64,000 bases of DNA from Pyropia yezoensis (GCA_009829735.1 CM020618.1:22925346-22989345); one strand, 5' to 3'; positions 38,736 to 51,117 are shown, counted from the first letter of the stretch. Numbers and translations: made by a program. The notes: generated by a model not told the origin, from the letters alone.

Positions 38736-40791
38736 TCACACGTTACCAGCTGGCTCAGAACCATCATCGGCTGCCGCCTCCTCTTCACCCGACTCATCCC
38801 CGTCGTCCTCGGGCAACTGGGCGCGGCACGGGTCGGCGCCATCAACGAGACGCAACCCGTTGTGCTCATCGGCTTCGCGAGGGAGCTCCTCATGGACGTG
38901 GGGAAGTTCTTCCACCCACACGTCGAAGATGCCCTCACCCACCCCCCCGCGCACCGGACGCGAGCCCGCCGCCACCTCTTGGATGAAGCGAACCAAAGAG
39001 GTGACGAGTGACACGTGCCCGAGGGTGCAGTTGATAGTCTTGAGATCACCTGCGTTCGCAGGCTGCACCACTCGGTCGGCGGCGCCCAGCAGCAAGAGGA
39101 AGGCCTCGACACCACAGAGAGTCGCCGGGAGGCCACGTACGGAAGTGAGGTAGCCCATGCTGTGCAGCAGCTGCTGGGCCTGCTGCGGGGTGATGTCGTC
39201 TCGTGACAGTCCCAGGGAGCCGAAGTAGGCCGCAGTGATGACTTCTTTCCACTGGTGCATGGTATGACCCTTTACGCGCAGAATGGGCGTGCAGCGACGG
39301 ACGCTCTTGAGCGCCGAAGCGCCCTTGCGCGTTGGTAAGTCCGCGTAGCCCAGCAGCCAGTCCGAGGCCGCCGCGGCATCGACGTCGAGCACACTGGCGG
39401 TGATGCTCACGTACTCGACCCAGCTGCGCGTCCTGCTCAGGCACACGTCGCGGGTGACGGTGGCCCCACACGTTCGCTCCACGAGAGCGCTGCGGGAGCG
39501 CCGCTTGATCTCGTTAATCTTCGTGTAGACGTCGTCGACCTCCGACGTCGCATTGCCGCCACTTACGGGTGTCCGCAGGTCCTCCAAGCTTGTGCTCATG
39601 CACTCAAATGCCTTGGAGAAGTCACCGCGCATCAGGGTCAGCGACATGATGACCCGCTCGTGTCCGCGCGCCAGTGTCTCGTGGCCCATGCGTAGATGGG
39701 GGACCTCCTCCACCAACCCACCGAGCGTCGTGTTGACGCGCTGCAGCTCTTCGCGCAGAGGAGTGATACCGCGTGCAACGGCATCGGCGAGCGTGTCTGC
39801 GCCCCGGGCGAAAGTGGCTACACCCGCGGAGGAGCCCGCAGCGGGCGCCGACGCCAGGGACGGCGCCGCTCGCGCAACCGACGCCACGTCAGCCAAAGGC
39901 GCAGCCCGCGCCGTCCCACCAGATTCTCCCGGCACAGCAGCGGCAGCGCCAGCGAGAGGAGCAGACCGCGCCGTCCCGCCAAGCACTTTAGGCACTGCTG
40001 TGGCAGCAGTCCCAGCAGAGGACGACAGTGGGGGCTCTTCGTCCAGTGACGGCGGGGGCGCCCTCGACAAAGCGGCCACAATTTGATCCGGGCACGGAGG
40101 CGCGCCCGATGGAACCGGCAAGGCGACGGGCACCATGCTGCCGTCGCGCAGACGGATCGCCTCGGAGGCGCCGCGCACAACCGGCGGAACAGTCGAGCTG
40201 CCAGAGCTGCCGCCCACTTCAATGCTGAGGGTGCTCGCCGTCGCGGCCGCCATCGAGGCGGTGTCCTCGATCATTGGTAGGACCTCGAATGACGATATCA
40301 CCGGGGCAGTACGAGGGGCCATCGTGCGCGCAGAAGTCAAGGCCTGCTTGCCCTTGCCTTTCGCACGTGATCGGGTAGCCCGGGCAGGCACGCGGCTGCC
40401 GGTGAAGCCAGCGCTGCTACCGCCAGCGACGCCTGCGGGGGCACTTACAGACTGGCCAGCGTCGCCCGCGCCAGCAGCAAAAGGGGGCCCGCCGCCGCCA
40501 ACGCCGGCAAGTCCAGTGCGTCCTGCCGGCAGCAGCAGCTCCCTCGAGAGGAAGTGCAAAACGGGGGCTTTTGCCACCTTCGACCGCGCCAAGGGGCACG
40601 GCGGCACTGGCGGCGGCGGCAGCGGCCGGCCCCACCGCAGCGGCCAGGCGCATTTCCTCCTTGTGGTTGCGCGCGTCGTCACTTGGGGCTTTGCCCCGGC
40701 CGGCAGCCGGGGGTTCAGGGGCGACGCGGCGGCGCTGACTCAGCGAACGGCCACCGCCAACAGGGGTAGCGGGGCGCTTTGAGCGCGCCAT
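38736..40791 (-). CDS. Accessory protein gene of the CACTA-like element (two exons proposed)
   Basis: The model joins 40791-40578 and 40522-38736 over a proposed 55-nt GT-AG intron (40577-40523), giving 666 residues from MARSKRPATPVGG. Without the intron the start and the long frame (open to 40682 but with no ATG there) do not connect. The N-terminal half is Ala/Pro/Gly-rich with a basic patch. From about residue 330 a helical, coiled-coil-like part follows (LREELQRVNTTLGGL). The C-terminal 250 residues look folded, ending in an acidic tail (EDDGDESGEEEAA). I recognise no family. It lies inside the terminal repeats, divergent from the transposase gene across a shared 1.8-kb upstream region, which suggests a second transposon protein of the TNPA kind. 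Confidence 0.6.
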
Positions 40792-42614
40792 TTTCTTGAA
40801 GGAGCTGGCAGGGTAGGGGAGGTTGGAGGCGGAGGAACGGTGGGGATGCGGGCAGAGTGCGCGGGGTGGGGGGAAGAAAAGCAGGCAACGCGAAAAGCAA
40901 GTGGGGCGGTGAGGGAGGGGTTGAGCGCGGTGGACAAGGAAACCAGCGCGGGCTTCTTATGCTGCGGGCACTGGTCCTGTGCGACCTGCAGCCTCCGTGC
41001 GTGCGCCACGAGCTGGGAAAAGGGGCCCCAAGAGCAAGCAGTGGCGCACATCCACCCGCACACGCACACGCAGCTCCGTAGTGGCCGCCCACGCTCGAAA
41101 AGCACAGAAAACAGCATGCAAAGGGAGTAGGGAAGCATCATAACTCTGCTTGGCCATGCCAAGGGCCGAATGGTAGGCGGCATGCCGGCGCTCAACGTCC
41201 GGCTTTACGTGTCCGCAGGCTTTCTCGGCGTGCCGAGCGAGAGGAGCAGATATTGGCGCCGTGGACCAGCTGGCAAGGCCCTACTCAGCGTGCAACACGA
41301 AGCTACTCGGCAGCTGCGAGACACCGCCCAGCGCGACAAAAGCGTAAGACGAGACACAGAAGAGCGAAACACCGCCGCCCAACGCAGAAAACGGCGCGTG
41401 ACACAAGTGGGGTGTGTCTTCCCCCCACCCCTTCCACCGCAGGCGACCGCAGGTCGGCCCGCGCCCAGGCGGATCGAACGCCGAGGATCGTATCCGCTGC
41501 CACAGCTCGTGGGATCGGGGGCGCTAGCCCGCCGCGCCCCAGGCAAATGCGGTGGTTGGCGCAGGAGGGCGCCGCCAACGGAAGCCCTGGTGCCGCCGGC
41601 GGGCTCAGACAGCCACAGCGGTAACCCCGTTGGACGGCAGAGCACACGGGTAGACTGAAACGGCGACTGACAGTGCCTCGGAACTTTAGCTCAAGTTGTG
41701 CGTAAGTTGCCTCCTCTGCACACTTTCTGAGTCTTTCCGCCATCTGAGATCGTTGCGGACCCGCTAGCCGGCCATTGCTGTGTGATCTCCTGACAGTCCT
41801 GGTTTGTATTTAACCTAGTCTTTCTGATGAAAATACCAGATCGGGAGATACGCCGGTGATCGCATGGTTCAGGGACACGCCCGGCCACGACCACCTGTCC
41901 CCGCCCCTGTCGCGGTGATGCGACATCGAGCGGTGTGACCGACGTCGTGACCTTCCCGCCCACAACCGCGGCGTCGCCTGTGAGGAACCGGAACCCGATT
42001 TGCGCTGCCTGTGCGACTGGCGGCCATATCGGCTGCCCTCCTGCGTCCGCTCCCGCACCCCACCACACGCCCCGCCCCCGTGTCTGGGCCGCGCCCCGGT
42101 TCTTCTCTACTTGAAAGGCGCGGTGACGCAGAGCACCTTCGCGCCTTTACTGCAGGGCCGACATGGCGCGCAGCTTCTGAGCCACGTAGGTACGAGGGAC
42201 CCTGTGCGGTGAGGAGTGGCGGAGGATCAGCGAGAGCGCAGAGGAGGACCTAGCAAGGCATTGCCTCTGCAGACTGCGTTGGGCTGTCTCTCACACTCCC
42301 ATGCTCGGTGGTGTCTCCATCGTACCCAGGGTACGCCTCCAGTCTTTGTTTTATTGACGCAGGTCGCGGCGTGTATTGTGCGTGGTCGCTGCCAGGCAGC
42401 ACATTTTGGGGGTTGACGAAACGCCGTGGAAGGTACGCTTATCCGGCCCGCTGCCGACGATGAGGTGTTTGAGGCCAGTTGAGGGAGGGGAGTCTCTGGG
42501 GCGTGGGCGGCGGCGCGTGGGCAGTTTGCGCATGCTCCGCTTCTCCTTTTTTCTCGCGACGACGGCGAGGACCAGCTTGGGGACGGTTGCCTGGTGCCGT
42601 GCTCCACGGGTTCA
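40792..42614. promoter_or_regulatory. Shared upstream region of two divergent transposon genes
   Basis: 1.8 kb between the two start codons, the natural place for a bidirectional promoter. I see no ORF with a domain here and no clear TATA box that would fix either transcription start. Confidence 0.45.
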
Positions 42615-45600
42615 ATGTCTGACGTCCCCCCCACACGCAAGCAGTTGCAATGCCTCATCTGCGCTCGCCCTTTTCCTACCCTTGGGAACCTGACCTGCCA
42701 CCGTCGCTCTTTCCATCTCAGCAGCTCCTCTGCCAGGGCTTTGCGCAGGCCAGCGCTAGCTCCGTGCTCCGGCGGTCAACCAGAACAAGGTCCCCGACGA
42801 GGAGGCTCAGCGGGATTGAGCACCAGCGCCAGCGCCACTGGAACAAGCGGCTCTGGCTTTGGTGCCGGCGGTATTGCACCCGCAGGTGCTGGACGAGAGA
42901 AGGCCGGGGAGGCCGCTACTGGCGACGGAGACCTCGACCCCGAGCTGGCGGCCCTTCTGGCCGCTGCTGGAGAGCTTTTGAAGGCCGCGCTCTTTCGTCA
43001 GAAACGGCGGCGGCTTGCCGCAGCCGAGGCCGCGGCCCGTCCGGCCTATGGCAATTATGTGGAGTGTCTATACCCCTCCATGAACACCCGGGTACGCGCC
43101 TTTTTTGAGCGGTTTCGGGACCATGAGAGGCTGAAGCCACTGGTCCGTCAGCGACACCGCGCCCGCCCAGGTCAGTTTGACTCGGAGCGCCTGCGACTGC
43201 TGGAGGACTTTGTGCTGTCCCTGAATCTGAGCCAGGCGCACCAGACCAAGCTCTACAACCTGCTGGTTTTCTGGGAGCTGACCATGCCGGGCGCGCCCGG
43301 CGACGACGGCACTAGCGTACCCCTTCGCCAATCGTTCAAGTCTCCCCACGCCTTTCGCCAAGCGATCGCAGACTGCATTGACCGTGCCGTCATTGACGAC
43401 GGCTGGATGAGCTCCATCATCACGGAGGGGGGCGTGGAGGTTGAGGCCTTCATTCGCAATGCGCTGCACCAGGGCACACGGTACCTGCGGGCGGCCAAGA
43501 AGGTCAGGTTTTGGATTGGAGGTGACGGCGTTGCTGAGCCCACCGACCGGCGGGAGGGCCCCCTGGACGGCGACGCATTCCGTATGTGTGAGGCAGAAGT
43601 CGTTGCCGGCCATGGCCGGTCCGCGTTTGTTCTGGCCGTCTACATCTACAGCGACAGCAGCGTCGTGTCGTGGTCTGGTGGTACGTTCGAGAGCTCCATC
43701 GCTGGTGTGCAGCGTGGTGAGAGGGTGTGCATTTGGCACAGAGGCATGACCGACGTCCCAGCCGATCAAGGTGAGAAGGTCGATGGTCATCCTCACGCAA
43801 TTGCTAACGGGAGCCCACGTCAAAGAAGTATCACCACTCTATTCGTGTTCATGCTTCATGCGTGTAGCTCACAAGTTGTACCCAGTGAGGATGAGGCTAG
43901 TCAACGACGAAACCGATGAGGAGCAGTGGATCACCATTGCCTACGTGCCGTCCGTGGCGACGGAGAAGGGGCCTGGCGGCGCGGAGCGGTCAAAGCAGCG
44001 GCGCATCGGCATCCTGCAGCGAGTGCTCTACCTCACCCTCCGCGACTTGATCAGTGCCAGCCACAACGGCGCCACTTTTGTGGATGCAGACGGCCGGCAG
44101 CTCCTCGCGCTCCCGCGTGTACTCATGTACATTTGCGACCAGCCAGAGGAGCGGGCGGTGTTGTGCCTCAAGCCCGGACAATGCGCAAGGCCGTGCAGCA
44201 TGTGCGACGCGCCGCTGATGTCGCTGTCTGAGCCTTCGGCTCTGACTGCCATGGAGCGGACCATTCTCAACACGTTGCACCCCCAGCTGGAGGCCGCCAC
44301 TCACCTGCTGCAAGGGCGCGAGCGGCAACGCAGGCTGTACATTGAGAAGGCAGTGAGCGTGAACAGCTACATGCCTGCTTTGGCGGCCATGGGCGGCCTG
44401 ACGACGGCGCTCTTCTTTCCGTACAAAATAATTGGGTTTGACGTCCTCCATGTACGTTTCGTGTCGTCCTGGCTTGTGTCCATATGCTTCCTTTATTCTT
44501 CAGAGAGACCCTTCCTTCGCGTATGGCGGTAACTAACAGTTGATGTGCCCTGTCGTCTCCATCGAGGCTGCCTTGATCGTGACGCACTGTGCAGGTGCTT
44601 GATTTGGGCGTCACACGCCTGCTGGTGCACCGCTTAGTGCAAGTATTTCCTTCCCTGTGCGAGGGTCACGATCCTCTGTGTGGCTCCCTTGTCGCCACCT
44701 ACGCCGAGTCGAATGGGCGGCTCCAGTTTCTTGGGCGGCGCTGCCGGGCGACGCTCTCCGGGTCGGAGTATGTCTTGGGCGCGGCTACCTCGCCACCGTT
44801 GCGGATGTGCTATGTCCGGGACGTGACAGGGTGAGCAGTGTGAGAGTGGGTGGATGCAAGCAGTCGAGAGGGGATACGACGGTGTACGGGCTTTTACTAA
44901 CAACCTCCAGTCTCTGTCTTGTTGCGCCATGGTGCATCGTGTTTTACTTCTGCAATTCGGCTGCTACCCCCTGCAGCTATGTCATGTCGGCCAAGGATAA
45001 GCAATCCACATTTACTGGCAGAGAGCAGAGGCAGGGCGTATGGATCTTGCCTTTCTTGGTGGCTGGCATCTATGACCGAGGCCGTCGTAAGCCGGTCAAG
45101 CCCGCACAGCCCCCAGCTGCGGAGCAGCAGCCAGCCTCTACCGTGGCTCCTCCCGAAGCGGATGGCGGCGTCCCCAATGACGAGGCGGCAGAGGCGAGTG
45201 CCGTCAGCGTTGAGGGGGACGATGGCACGTCTGTGCAAGAGCCCGACCCGGCGCGCGAGCTCCTGCGCGGCCTGTGGGGAAGCATAAACGCCGGAAAGGA
45301 TGCACCTATCGCAGGCGACGAAGAGGACGTGGATGCCGCCCGCGCCAACGACGGAGTGGACAAGGAAGACATGCGCGCCGCCCAGGCCAACACCGAGTTT
45401 GACTGGGCCGCCTATCGTCGGTCATTCCCCGACACCCCTCCACACGCGGCGATCACTGCAATGTTTGCAGAGTACGCACTCCTGGTCGGGCGCATCACGC
45501 GCCACTTGAGTACGGCGGTTGCATCCCCGGTGACCTTGGCGGAGGGCGAGGCGAGTTCCAAGCAGGCGCAGGAGTTTGTTTTGTGCTACGCGGTCCCCAT

Positions 45601-46744
45601 TTTGGGATCGCTGCACACCACCAAGGTGCACAAGCTCACGGCCCACCTGCTAGAGGCGGTGCGGCTGCACGGCAGCCTCATGAATGGGGACACAAGCAGC
45701 AATGAGCAGCAGCACAAGGACGACAAGCAGCACTACGTTCGGACAAACAAGAGCAAGTCGGGCTACCTCCGTCAGCTCGTGCGGCACGCAAACGGGTCGC
45801 GGTCTGTGCTGCTGCGCAACCAAGCGGCTGGAGCTGGATTGTCGGTGGATGGCGCAACTGTGAGTGGCAGCCATGATGAAGACCGTGACAGCGAAATGGC
45901 GGGCTCGCACACCGAAGACAATGGCAGCGACGCGGCCGATGACGACTGCAGCACCGTGGAGCTGGACGCGGCGGACGTCAACACCAGCACCGTCGCGGTG
46001 GACGCTACCGCCGATGCTGTCCCCCCGCTCCCTAGTGGCGCTGCCCCCCCCTCTTCGGGTGCTGTTTCTGCGGCAGCGAGAGCCATCGCTGCGCGCCCAG
46101 CAGGCGCGAGCCTGCGCCAGGTGACGGTGGCCAAGTTGGCCACCTCTCTGGGGCTGTCCAGCTTGGGTGGCTTGCTCGGCCTGTCCCCTGCGGACCGGCA
46201 GCGGGTGCTGACGTACGTGCATTTTGTTACGCGCGTCCCCGGCGGCTTCCGTGAGCGCCAGCTGGTAAGGGCCACGCCCATGTACCGCGGCGCAGCTTGG
46301 TATGATTGTATTTCCTTCCACTGCGAGGAAGACGCGGATGACGTGCCAGAGCGCTTTGGGCAGGTGAGGGCGCTCCTGCGCCAAGAGGACAAGGACGTTG
46401 CTGTTGTTGCCGAGATGGCGCGCACTGGTGTGTCAGACGGACCACTGACAAGCCGTGGGTGCGCCCACCTGCGCTGGGCGTGGCTGCCGAGTGGCGATCC
46501 CGGTCCCGATGCTGTCGGCGGCAGTGTCCGCCTCTTGTGCGTGCCCGTCATGAGGTGGCACCGCGTCGTGCATGTCGTGCCTGACTTTGCTGACTTGTTC
46601 GTGCGACGCGGCGTGGGGGCCCTCCCCGCCGAGCTCGGGGGACCTGCTCAAGACGTTATTGAGCAGCGGTACCTGCTCAACGCTTTCCTGCCCTCTGGTG
46701 GGGTGCGCGTGCATGACGCAGACGAGGCTGGCGACGGAACATAG
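42615..46744 (+). CDS. CACTA/Plavaka-like DDE transposase (four exons)
   Basis: Exons 42615-43770, 43868-44451, 44595-44830 and 44977-46744 join in frame across three introns (97, 143 and 146 nt), all GT-AG, giving 1247 residues. The ATG at 42615 is used; the open frame upstream has only GTG. A C2H2 finger occupies residues 13-34 (C13, C16, H29, H34). The catalytic region matches the Plavaka/KDZ pattern: VYIYSDSS with Asp at about residue 347, then YPVRMRLVN; a GFDVLHVLDLGVTR block formed exactly at the exon 2-3 junction; and SSNEQQHKDDKQHYVRTNK, which should carry the Glu. Acid/Ala-rich linkers fill the rest. It would cut and paste the 37884-47459 element. The superfamily is fairly clear, the subfamily less so. 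Confidence 0.78.
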
Positions 46745-47459
46745 AGCCGACGTCACTTTGCCTGGGTGTAGTGAAGTAAAGAGCTCCATACACAATGTTC
46801 TGACATCGGCGCATGGCCACACCAGGCAAGAACACCTCGTGTGAGACGAGCGGGGGACGTGATGTGTGTACATTCACTCTGGAAATGGGCGGCCAGCTCG
46901 AAGTGGTGCTGATATCTTCACTCTGACGCCCCCCCTGTCCAGCGCCTCTTGTCCCCAGCTGCAAAAAACGCATGCTTAGGGGCCACCAGCTCCTGTGCCG
47001 CCGTCAGAAAGGCCGGCGCGTGCGACGGCAGCGGTAGTTTGAGCGTCCTCTGCGAAGCGTCCATACGCAGCGAAAGCCACCCCTGCCCGAGGAAGGTCCC
47101 CCGACAGCGACGTCTGCCCCTGCACGCGACAGGGGACGGAGACAACGACAGCCACCCAGTGCTGAAGTAGAGTAAGGCGACAAAGTCCAAGGCGAGCAGG
47201 GGTGTGCGCTGGCCCTCGGAAGCTGCACGACAATCAGCTGATCGCCGGCGGCACTTGCAGCACTGACACGGATCACGCCCCGACCAATAGCAAAGCGGGC
47301 ACAAAGCGCACTCGCGACTGAGGGGCTCCGCTCAAGGGATGAATTTCGAGCGACGGCCGATGCCTATCAGCGGCCGTCTCAAAGCCTGAATTTGAGCGGC
47401 CCCAGCGATCAAGGGTGCCGATACGGGGCCTGAGCGGAAAAAGTCGCTTAGTGACGATG
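46745..47459. other. 3' flank of the CACTA-like element up to its right terminal repeat
   Basis: No further gene seen. It contains the subterminal TTTCGAGCG...GATGCCTATCA block (47343-47380) and the right terminal repeat (47430-47459). Confidence 0.6.
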
Positions 47460-48167
47460 GCCGCGTGTGTGCTACTCAGGGTGAACCCACCAGGCACGTC
47501 CGAAGTGACATTTATTTCTGAACTCGTGGGAACCTGGCCGAATATTTCACACGTGGCACGTATAGGGAAGACCCGGCTTGGAAAGTTTCACGTACCAACA
47601 ACACGTTCCCCATATCGCTCCATACAGCATTCGGCGATGTTCATCGCAGTGAACGTAAGTACAACCGGATAGCAAACCCGCAAATCGGGAGCTGGTCGGA
47701 ACGTGGTCGGGCGTTCCACAGGATCGGCCTGTATGGGGAACGCACCCCCCCCTTCCGACCAGGTCCGAGCCTCGGATTGGCCGATTGGCAGGCCACGACG
47801 ACTGTTTCCGTGATTGAACTCAAAGTCTCGTTTTCGAGATCAAGATTTTGACGAGCACAAAAAGTCACACGTCACGCGTTCGTTGCAATCCGGGCCCGTC
47901 GGCGAACCACGTGCTCCATGGTACCATGGCACCTGCCGCGTGCCTGTCATCCAGCTGTCAGAAAAGCACTGACCCCTCGACAGGGGGCGTGGACGGGGGG
48001 GGGGGGGATGCGCGCGGGTGCGGTGGGCCCCTCGAGAGGACCCTGACGTGGTCCGCCGACAGATAGTCGACGTTCCGTGTCGCGGCCGCTGGGGCGTGTC
48101 ACGTTGCGAGCCGCGGACGGCGGGGATGGGGCCCCTGGCACACGTCCACGAGAGTGGCGGCAGTCGG

Positions 48168-48430
48168 TGGGGGGGTGCTAGAGCCACTGCCAGCAGGAGG
48201 GGCGGCTCCCGCGTGGAGCGGGGCCCTTTCCACAGCCTCAGAATCAGGGCAGTTGGGGGGGGGGGCGCAGAACCGGCGCCAGGAGGGGGGGCGTTGGGCG
48301 CCTGGAGCGGGACCCCTTCCACAGACCCTCAAAATCAGGGCAGTGGGGGGGGGGGGAGCGCAAAACGGGCCCCAGGTGGGCAGGCAGGTCGCTCCCTGTG
48401 CCGGTCGCCAGTTTGGGGGGGGTGGAGCGC
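48168..48430. repeat. Tandem repeat of about 90 bp, three degenerate copies
   Basis: Units share CCTTTCCACAG(A)CC, TCAGAATCAGGGCAGT (or AAAATCAGGGCAGT) and long G runs. They lie just upstream of the Harbinger transposase and keep frames open on both strands, which misleads ORF calling. Confidence 0.75.
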
Positions 48431-48663
48431 CAGGGGGGTGGGGGGCGGCGCGCTGGTGGCGCCGCGTCCGTCGTCGCACGCAGTGGCCGTCGACGACGCG
48501 ACCATCTCTTTCCGCACCATCACCGTCCTGTCCGCCTCACCATCGCCGTACCCTCCACCGCGACGCCACCATTCCTTTTCTCACCACCACAGTCCCCTCC
48601 CTCACGACGCTGCACCCTCCATCAACGTATCCTCCCCCTCGCCGCACGTCCGTCGGCACGGCC

Positions 48664-50319
48664 ATGGACCTGGGCCAGGACAGCGGCGACGACTTGGACA
48701 CGTACGCCATGCTCGGTGCCAGCAATGCGCTGGCGATGCGGCGCGCCATGGCACCATCTGACGAGGACGAGGACGACGCACCCCCTGAGGAGGAGAAGCG
48801 TTATCCCGGGTCCCTTCCTGGCCGACGGCCCAACAAGAACCGCGACTTCTCTGTCGGAGTGGACAACATCCTACGTGATTACTTTGGACTCAATGGCAAC
48901 CCTCCTGTGTACGACGAGAAGGACTTCGAGCGCCGCTTTCGTGTGCCGCGGGTTGTCTTCGGTCGCATCTACAAGGACATCAAGGACGAGCCCGGGTGGC
49001 AGCAGACCATCAATGCCACGGGACGCCCGCAGTCTCATCCTCTCCAGAAGCTGGTGGCGGCCTTTCGCGTCCTCGCGTACGGGGAGGCGTATGACCGCAC
49101 CGACGAGTACGTCCGCCTCTCTCGCAGTACGATTGAGAAGGCCACCAAGAGCTTTATTGACTTCATTGTGGACACCTACGAGCACATCTACCTCCGCCGC
49201 CCCAACAATGAGGAGCTCGCCATCATCTTGAAACGGAACGCGGAGCGAGGGATGCCGGGGTGCATGGGCTCCATCGACTGCTCGCATTGGACGTGGCGCA
49301 ACTGCCCTCGCGCGCACGCTGGTATGTACCAGGGCTACAAGAAGAAGCGCTCCATCGTCATGGAAACCGTATGCGACGAGGACCTCTTCATCTGGCATTT
49401 TTTCATTGGCACGCCGGGGAGCAACAATGATCTGAATGTGCTGCGCCAATCTCCTCTTTACTTTGACGTCATTTCCGGCGTGTGGCCGCCGCGAACCTTC
49501 GACTACACACTCAACGGTCGCACACGCTCGCTCCTTTACTACCTCGCCGACGGTATTTATCCTCAATACGCCTTCTTTGCCACACCCTTCGCCACGCCGC
49601 AGACGCCGCAGGACCGTACGTACAACCGGCTTCAGGAGGCTCTACGCAAGGACGTAGAGCGCCTTTACGCCGTTTTGACGGCCCGTTTCCACGTGGCCCT
49701 TCACCCTGCACGGTTTCGGTCGGTGCGGCGCATCATCCTCGCAGGCAAGGCCGTTGCCATCTTACACAACATGACGGTGGAGCAGCGGCGCGGGAGTTTC
49801 TTGTCTCGTCGGCGCACTGGCCGGGACCATGGCGCTCCTGCTGGTGGAGGTGGTGGCGCCGCCGGCCCAGATGGCGGACCGGCGGCGATGGGTGGCGGCC
49901 CTGCCGCCGTCGGACGTGGAGACGGCGGCGGTGGCGGATCAGCGGCAGGGGGTGGCGGCCCTGCCGCCTGTGGACACGGAGGCGGTGGCGGCGGTGGCGG
50001 ACCGGCGGCGGGGGCTGGCGGCCCTGCCGCCGGCGGACGTGGGGACGGCGGCGGTGGCGGATCAGCGGCGGGGGGTGGCGGCCCTGCCCGTGGTGGCGGA
50101 CCGGCGGCGGGGGGTGGCGGCCCTGCCCCTGGTGGCGGTGGTGGCGAGGGTCCGCTTCCCGCTGTTAGTCCAGCCCAAGACCCGCCTGTGGGCTCCTTCC
50201 TCTTTGAGCTGCGGGCACGCGCGGAGGCAACAGACGCGGATGAGTTTGCGGCACTGAGGGACGACTTGGCCGCTCATATATGGGAAGACCGCGCTGCCTT
50301 CCTCCAGCCGTATCTGTAG
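48664..50319 (+). CDS. PIF/Harbinger transposase with Gly-rich tail
   Basis: The start is the ATG at 48664 (MDLGQDSGDD), giving 551 residues. The open frame extends to 48154 only through repeats. Residues 1-60 are acidic. The DDE nuclease domain spans about 170-380: GSIDCSHWTWRNCP gives the first Asp, GTPGSNNDLNVL the second, and RKDVERLYAVL the Glu; a YYLADGIYP block precedes it. This is the pattern of plant-type Harbinger transposases that cut 3-bp targets. The C-terminal 160 residues are Gly/Ala/Pro repeats from a minisatellite (49880-50145) and a short acidic end. Its partner is the convergent SANT-like ORF at 51118-52632. No obvious intron. Confidence 0.93.
   Translation: MDLGQDSGDDLDTYAMLGASNALAMRRAMAPSDEDEDDAPPEEEKRYPGSLPGRRPNKNRDFSVGVDNILRDYFGLNGNPPVYDEKDFERRFRVPRVVFGRIYKDIKDEPGWQQTINATGRPQSHPLQKLVAAFRVLAYGEAYDRTDEYVRLSRSTIEKATKSFIDFIVDTYEHIYLRRPNNEELAIILKRNAERGMPGCMGSIDCSHWTWRNCPRAHAGMYQGYKKKRSIVMETVCDEDLFIWHFFIGTPGSNNDLNVLRQSPLYFDVISGVWPPRTFDYTLNGRTRSLLYYLADGIYPQYAFFATPFATPQTPQDRTYNRLQEALRKDVERLYAVLTARFHVALHPARFRSVRRIILAGKAVAILHNMTVEQRRGSFLSRRRTGRDHGAPAGGGGGAAGPDGGPAAMGGGPAAVGRGDGGGGGSAAGGGGPAACGHGGGGGGGGPAAGAGGPAAGGRGDGGGGGSAAGGGGPARGGGPAAGGGGPAPGGGGGEGPLPAVSPAQDPPVGSFLFELRARAEATDADEFAALRDDLAAHIWEDRAAFLQPYL
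49880..50145. repeat. Coding minisatellite, Gly/Ala/Pro-rich
   Basis: Repeats built on GGTGGCGGCCCTGCC and GGCGGTGGCGGA, in frame inside the Harbinger transposase C-terminus. Copy number probably varies between alleles. Confidence 0.8.
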
Positions 50320-51117
50320 CACATAGTGAGGGGTGCCATCGTAAAGGTTTTTTTTTTGCTGGCGTTTACCCTTTGCAAGGGTGGACGCCTGCTTTTTTTT
50401 TTTCCTTGACACGCTGTGCCTATTGCTTGTGTGTAGGCCATCATAGCCGCCATATCCATTCTCCCTGAGGCGTCAATGCAGAGACTCAAAGCACACGCCT
50501 ACGTGATCGAAGCCCCATCCTCTGCTAGAGCCACTGCAATGCCACAGAAGGGTAGGGGAGTCTCAAACCGCGCCCACGCCAGCAAGAGAGCCATCCTGTC
50601 CTCTCCTGGCTGTGACGATGGCGCTGCCGCCGCTGCGTTTTGTGGAAAAGGAACTCCCCCCCCCAGAGCGCAAATCTCTAAGAAGCCCTCTCGAGGAGCG
50701 TCGCGGGAATGTTGGGTGCAGCTGTGTGTGGGGACGTTGGGTGCAGCTGTGTGCTTTACTGCCACCCGGTGACGCCCGAGGGGTTCAGGCGAGATGTTCA
50801 GGCTGAGGGCTCTTTGCATGTTCCAAGGAAAAAAAAGACTGTGGTCACTTCTGGATGAAGCAGCCACAGCCAAAAAAAAACCTTTGCTGCCGTTCTACGC
50901 ACGCGAAAGAAAAGCACACGACTATGAAGTGCAGCGCAGAAAAGGAACATAGCACTAGGATGAGGCGGGTACACGCATACAAACAAAGCACAAGGATGGG
51001 GCGGGCACACGCATATCAAAAGGGTCTCAGACGGTCACAAAGATGCAAGCAAGGGATGGGACAAAACTGCAGAGTAGATGGGTCGAGGTGCATCAAGCCT
51101 CCTCCTCGCCAAAATCA
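50320..51117. other. Spacer between convergent Harbinger genes
   Basis: 798 bp without a credible gene. It contains the stem-loop at 50361-50389 and several A/T runs. Confidence 0.6.
50361..50389. terminator. Strong stem-loop flanked by T runs
   Basis: GGCGTTTACCCTT-TGC-AAGGGTGGACGCC pairs as 5+6 bp around a small internal bulge. Runs of T lie on both sides (about 50348-50357 and 50392-50402). It sits 42 bp after the transposase stop in the convergent spacer. It may mark the 3' end of the transcript. Confidence 0.4.

Larger units (their letters stand above)
37884..47459. mobile_element. CACTA/Plavaka-like DNA transposon, 9.6 kb
   Basis: The ends are inverted repeats: CATCGTCACCAAGCGACT on the left and, on the opposite strand, CATCGTCACTAAGCGACT on the right, extending to 30 bp with 26 matches. 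Both contain a CAC(C/T)AAGCGAC core reminiscent of CACTA termini. A second subterminal block with TTTCGAGCG and GATGCCTATCA occurs at both ends (37921-37967 and 47343-47380) in direct orientation. Inside are an accessory gene on the minus strand and the transposase gene on the plus strand, divergently arranged. I could not find a clean 2-3 bp target duplication, so the exact outer bases are uncertain. Confidence 0.75.

Noticed and set aside
40350-40470. A 16-nt GT-AG intron (GTAAGT...CCCGCAG) joining the two frames of the 38736-40791 gene
   Set aside because: It restores the frame but is far shorter than the 97-146 nt introns of the neighbouring gene; a 55-nt alternative also works.
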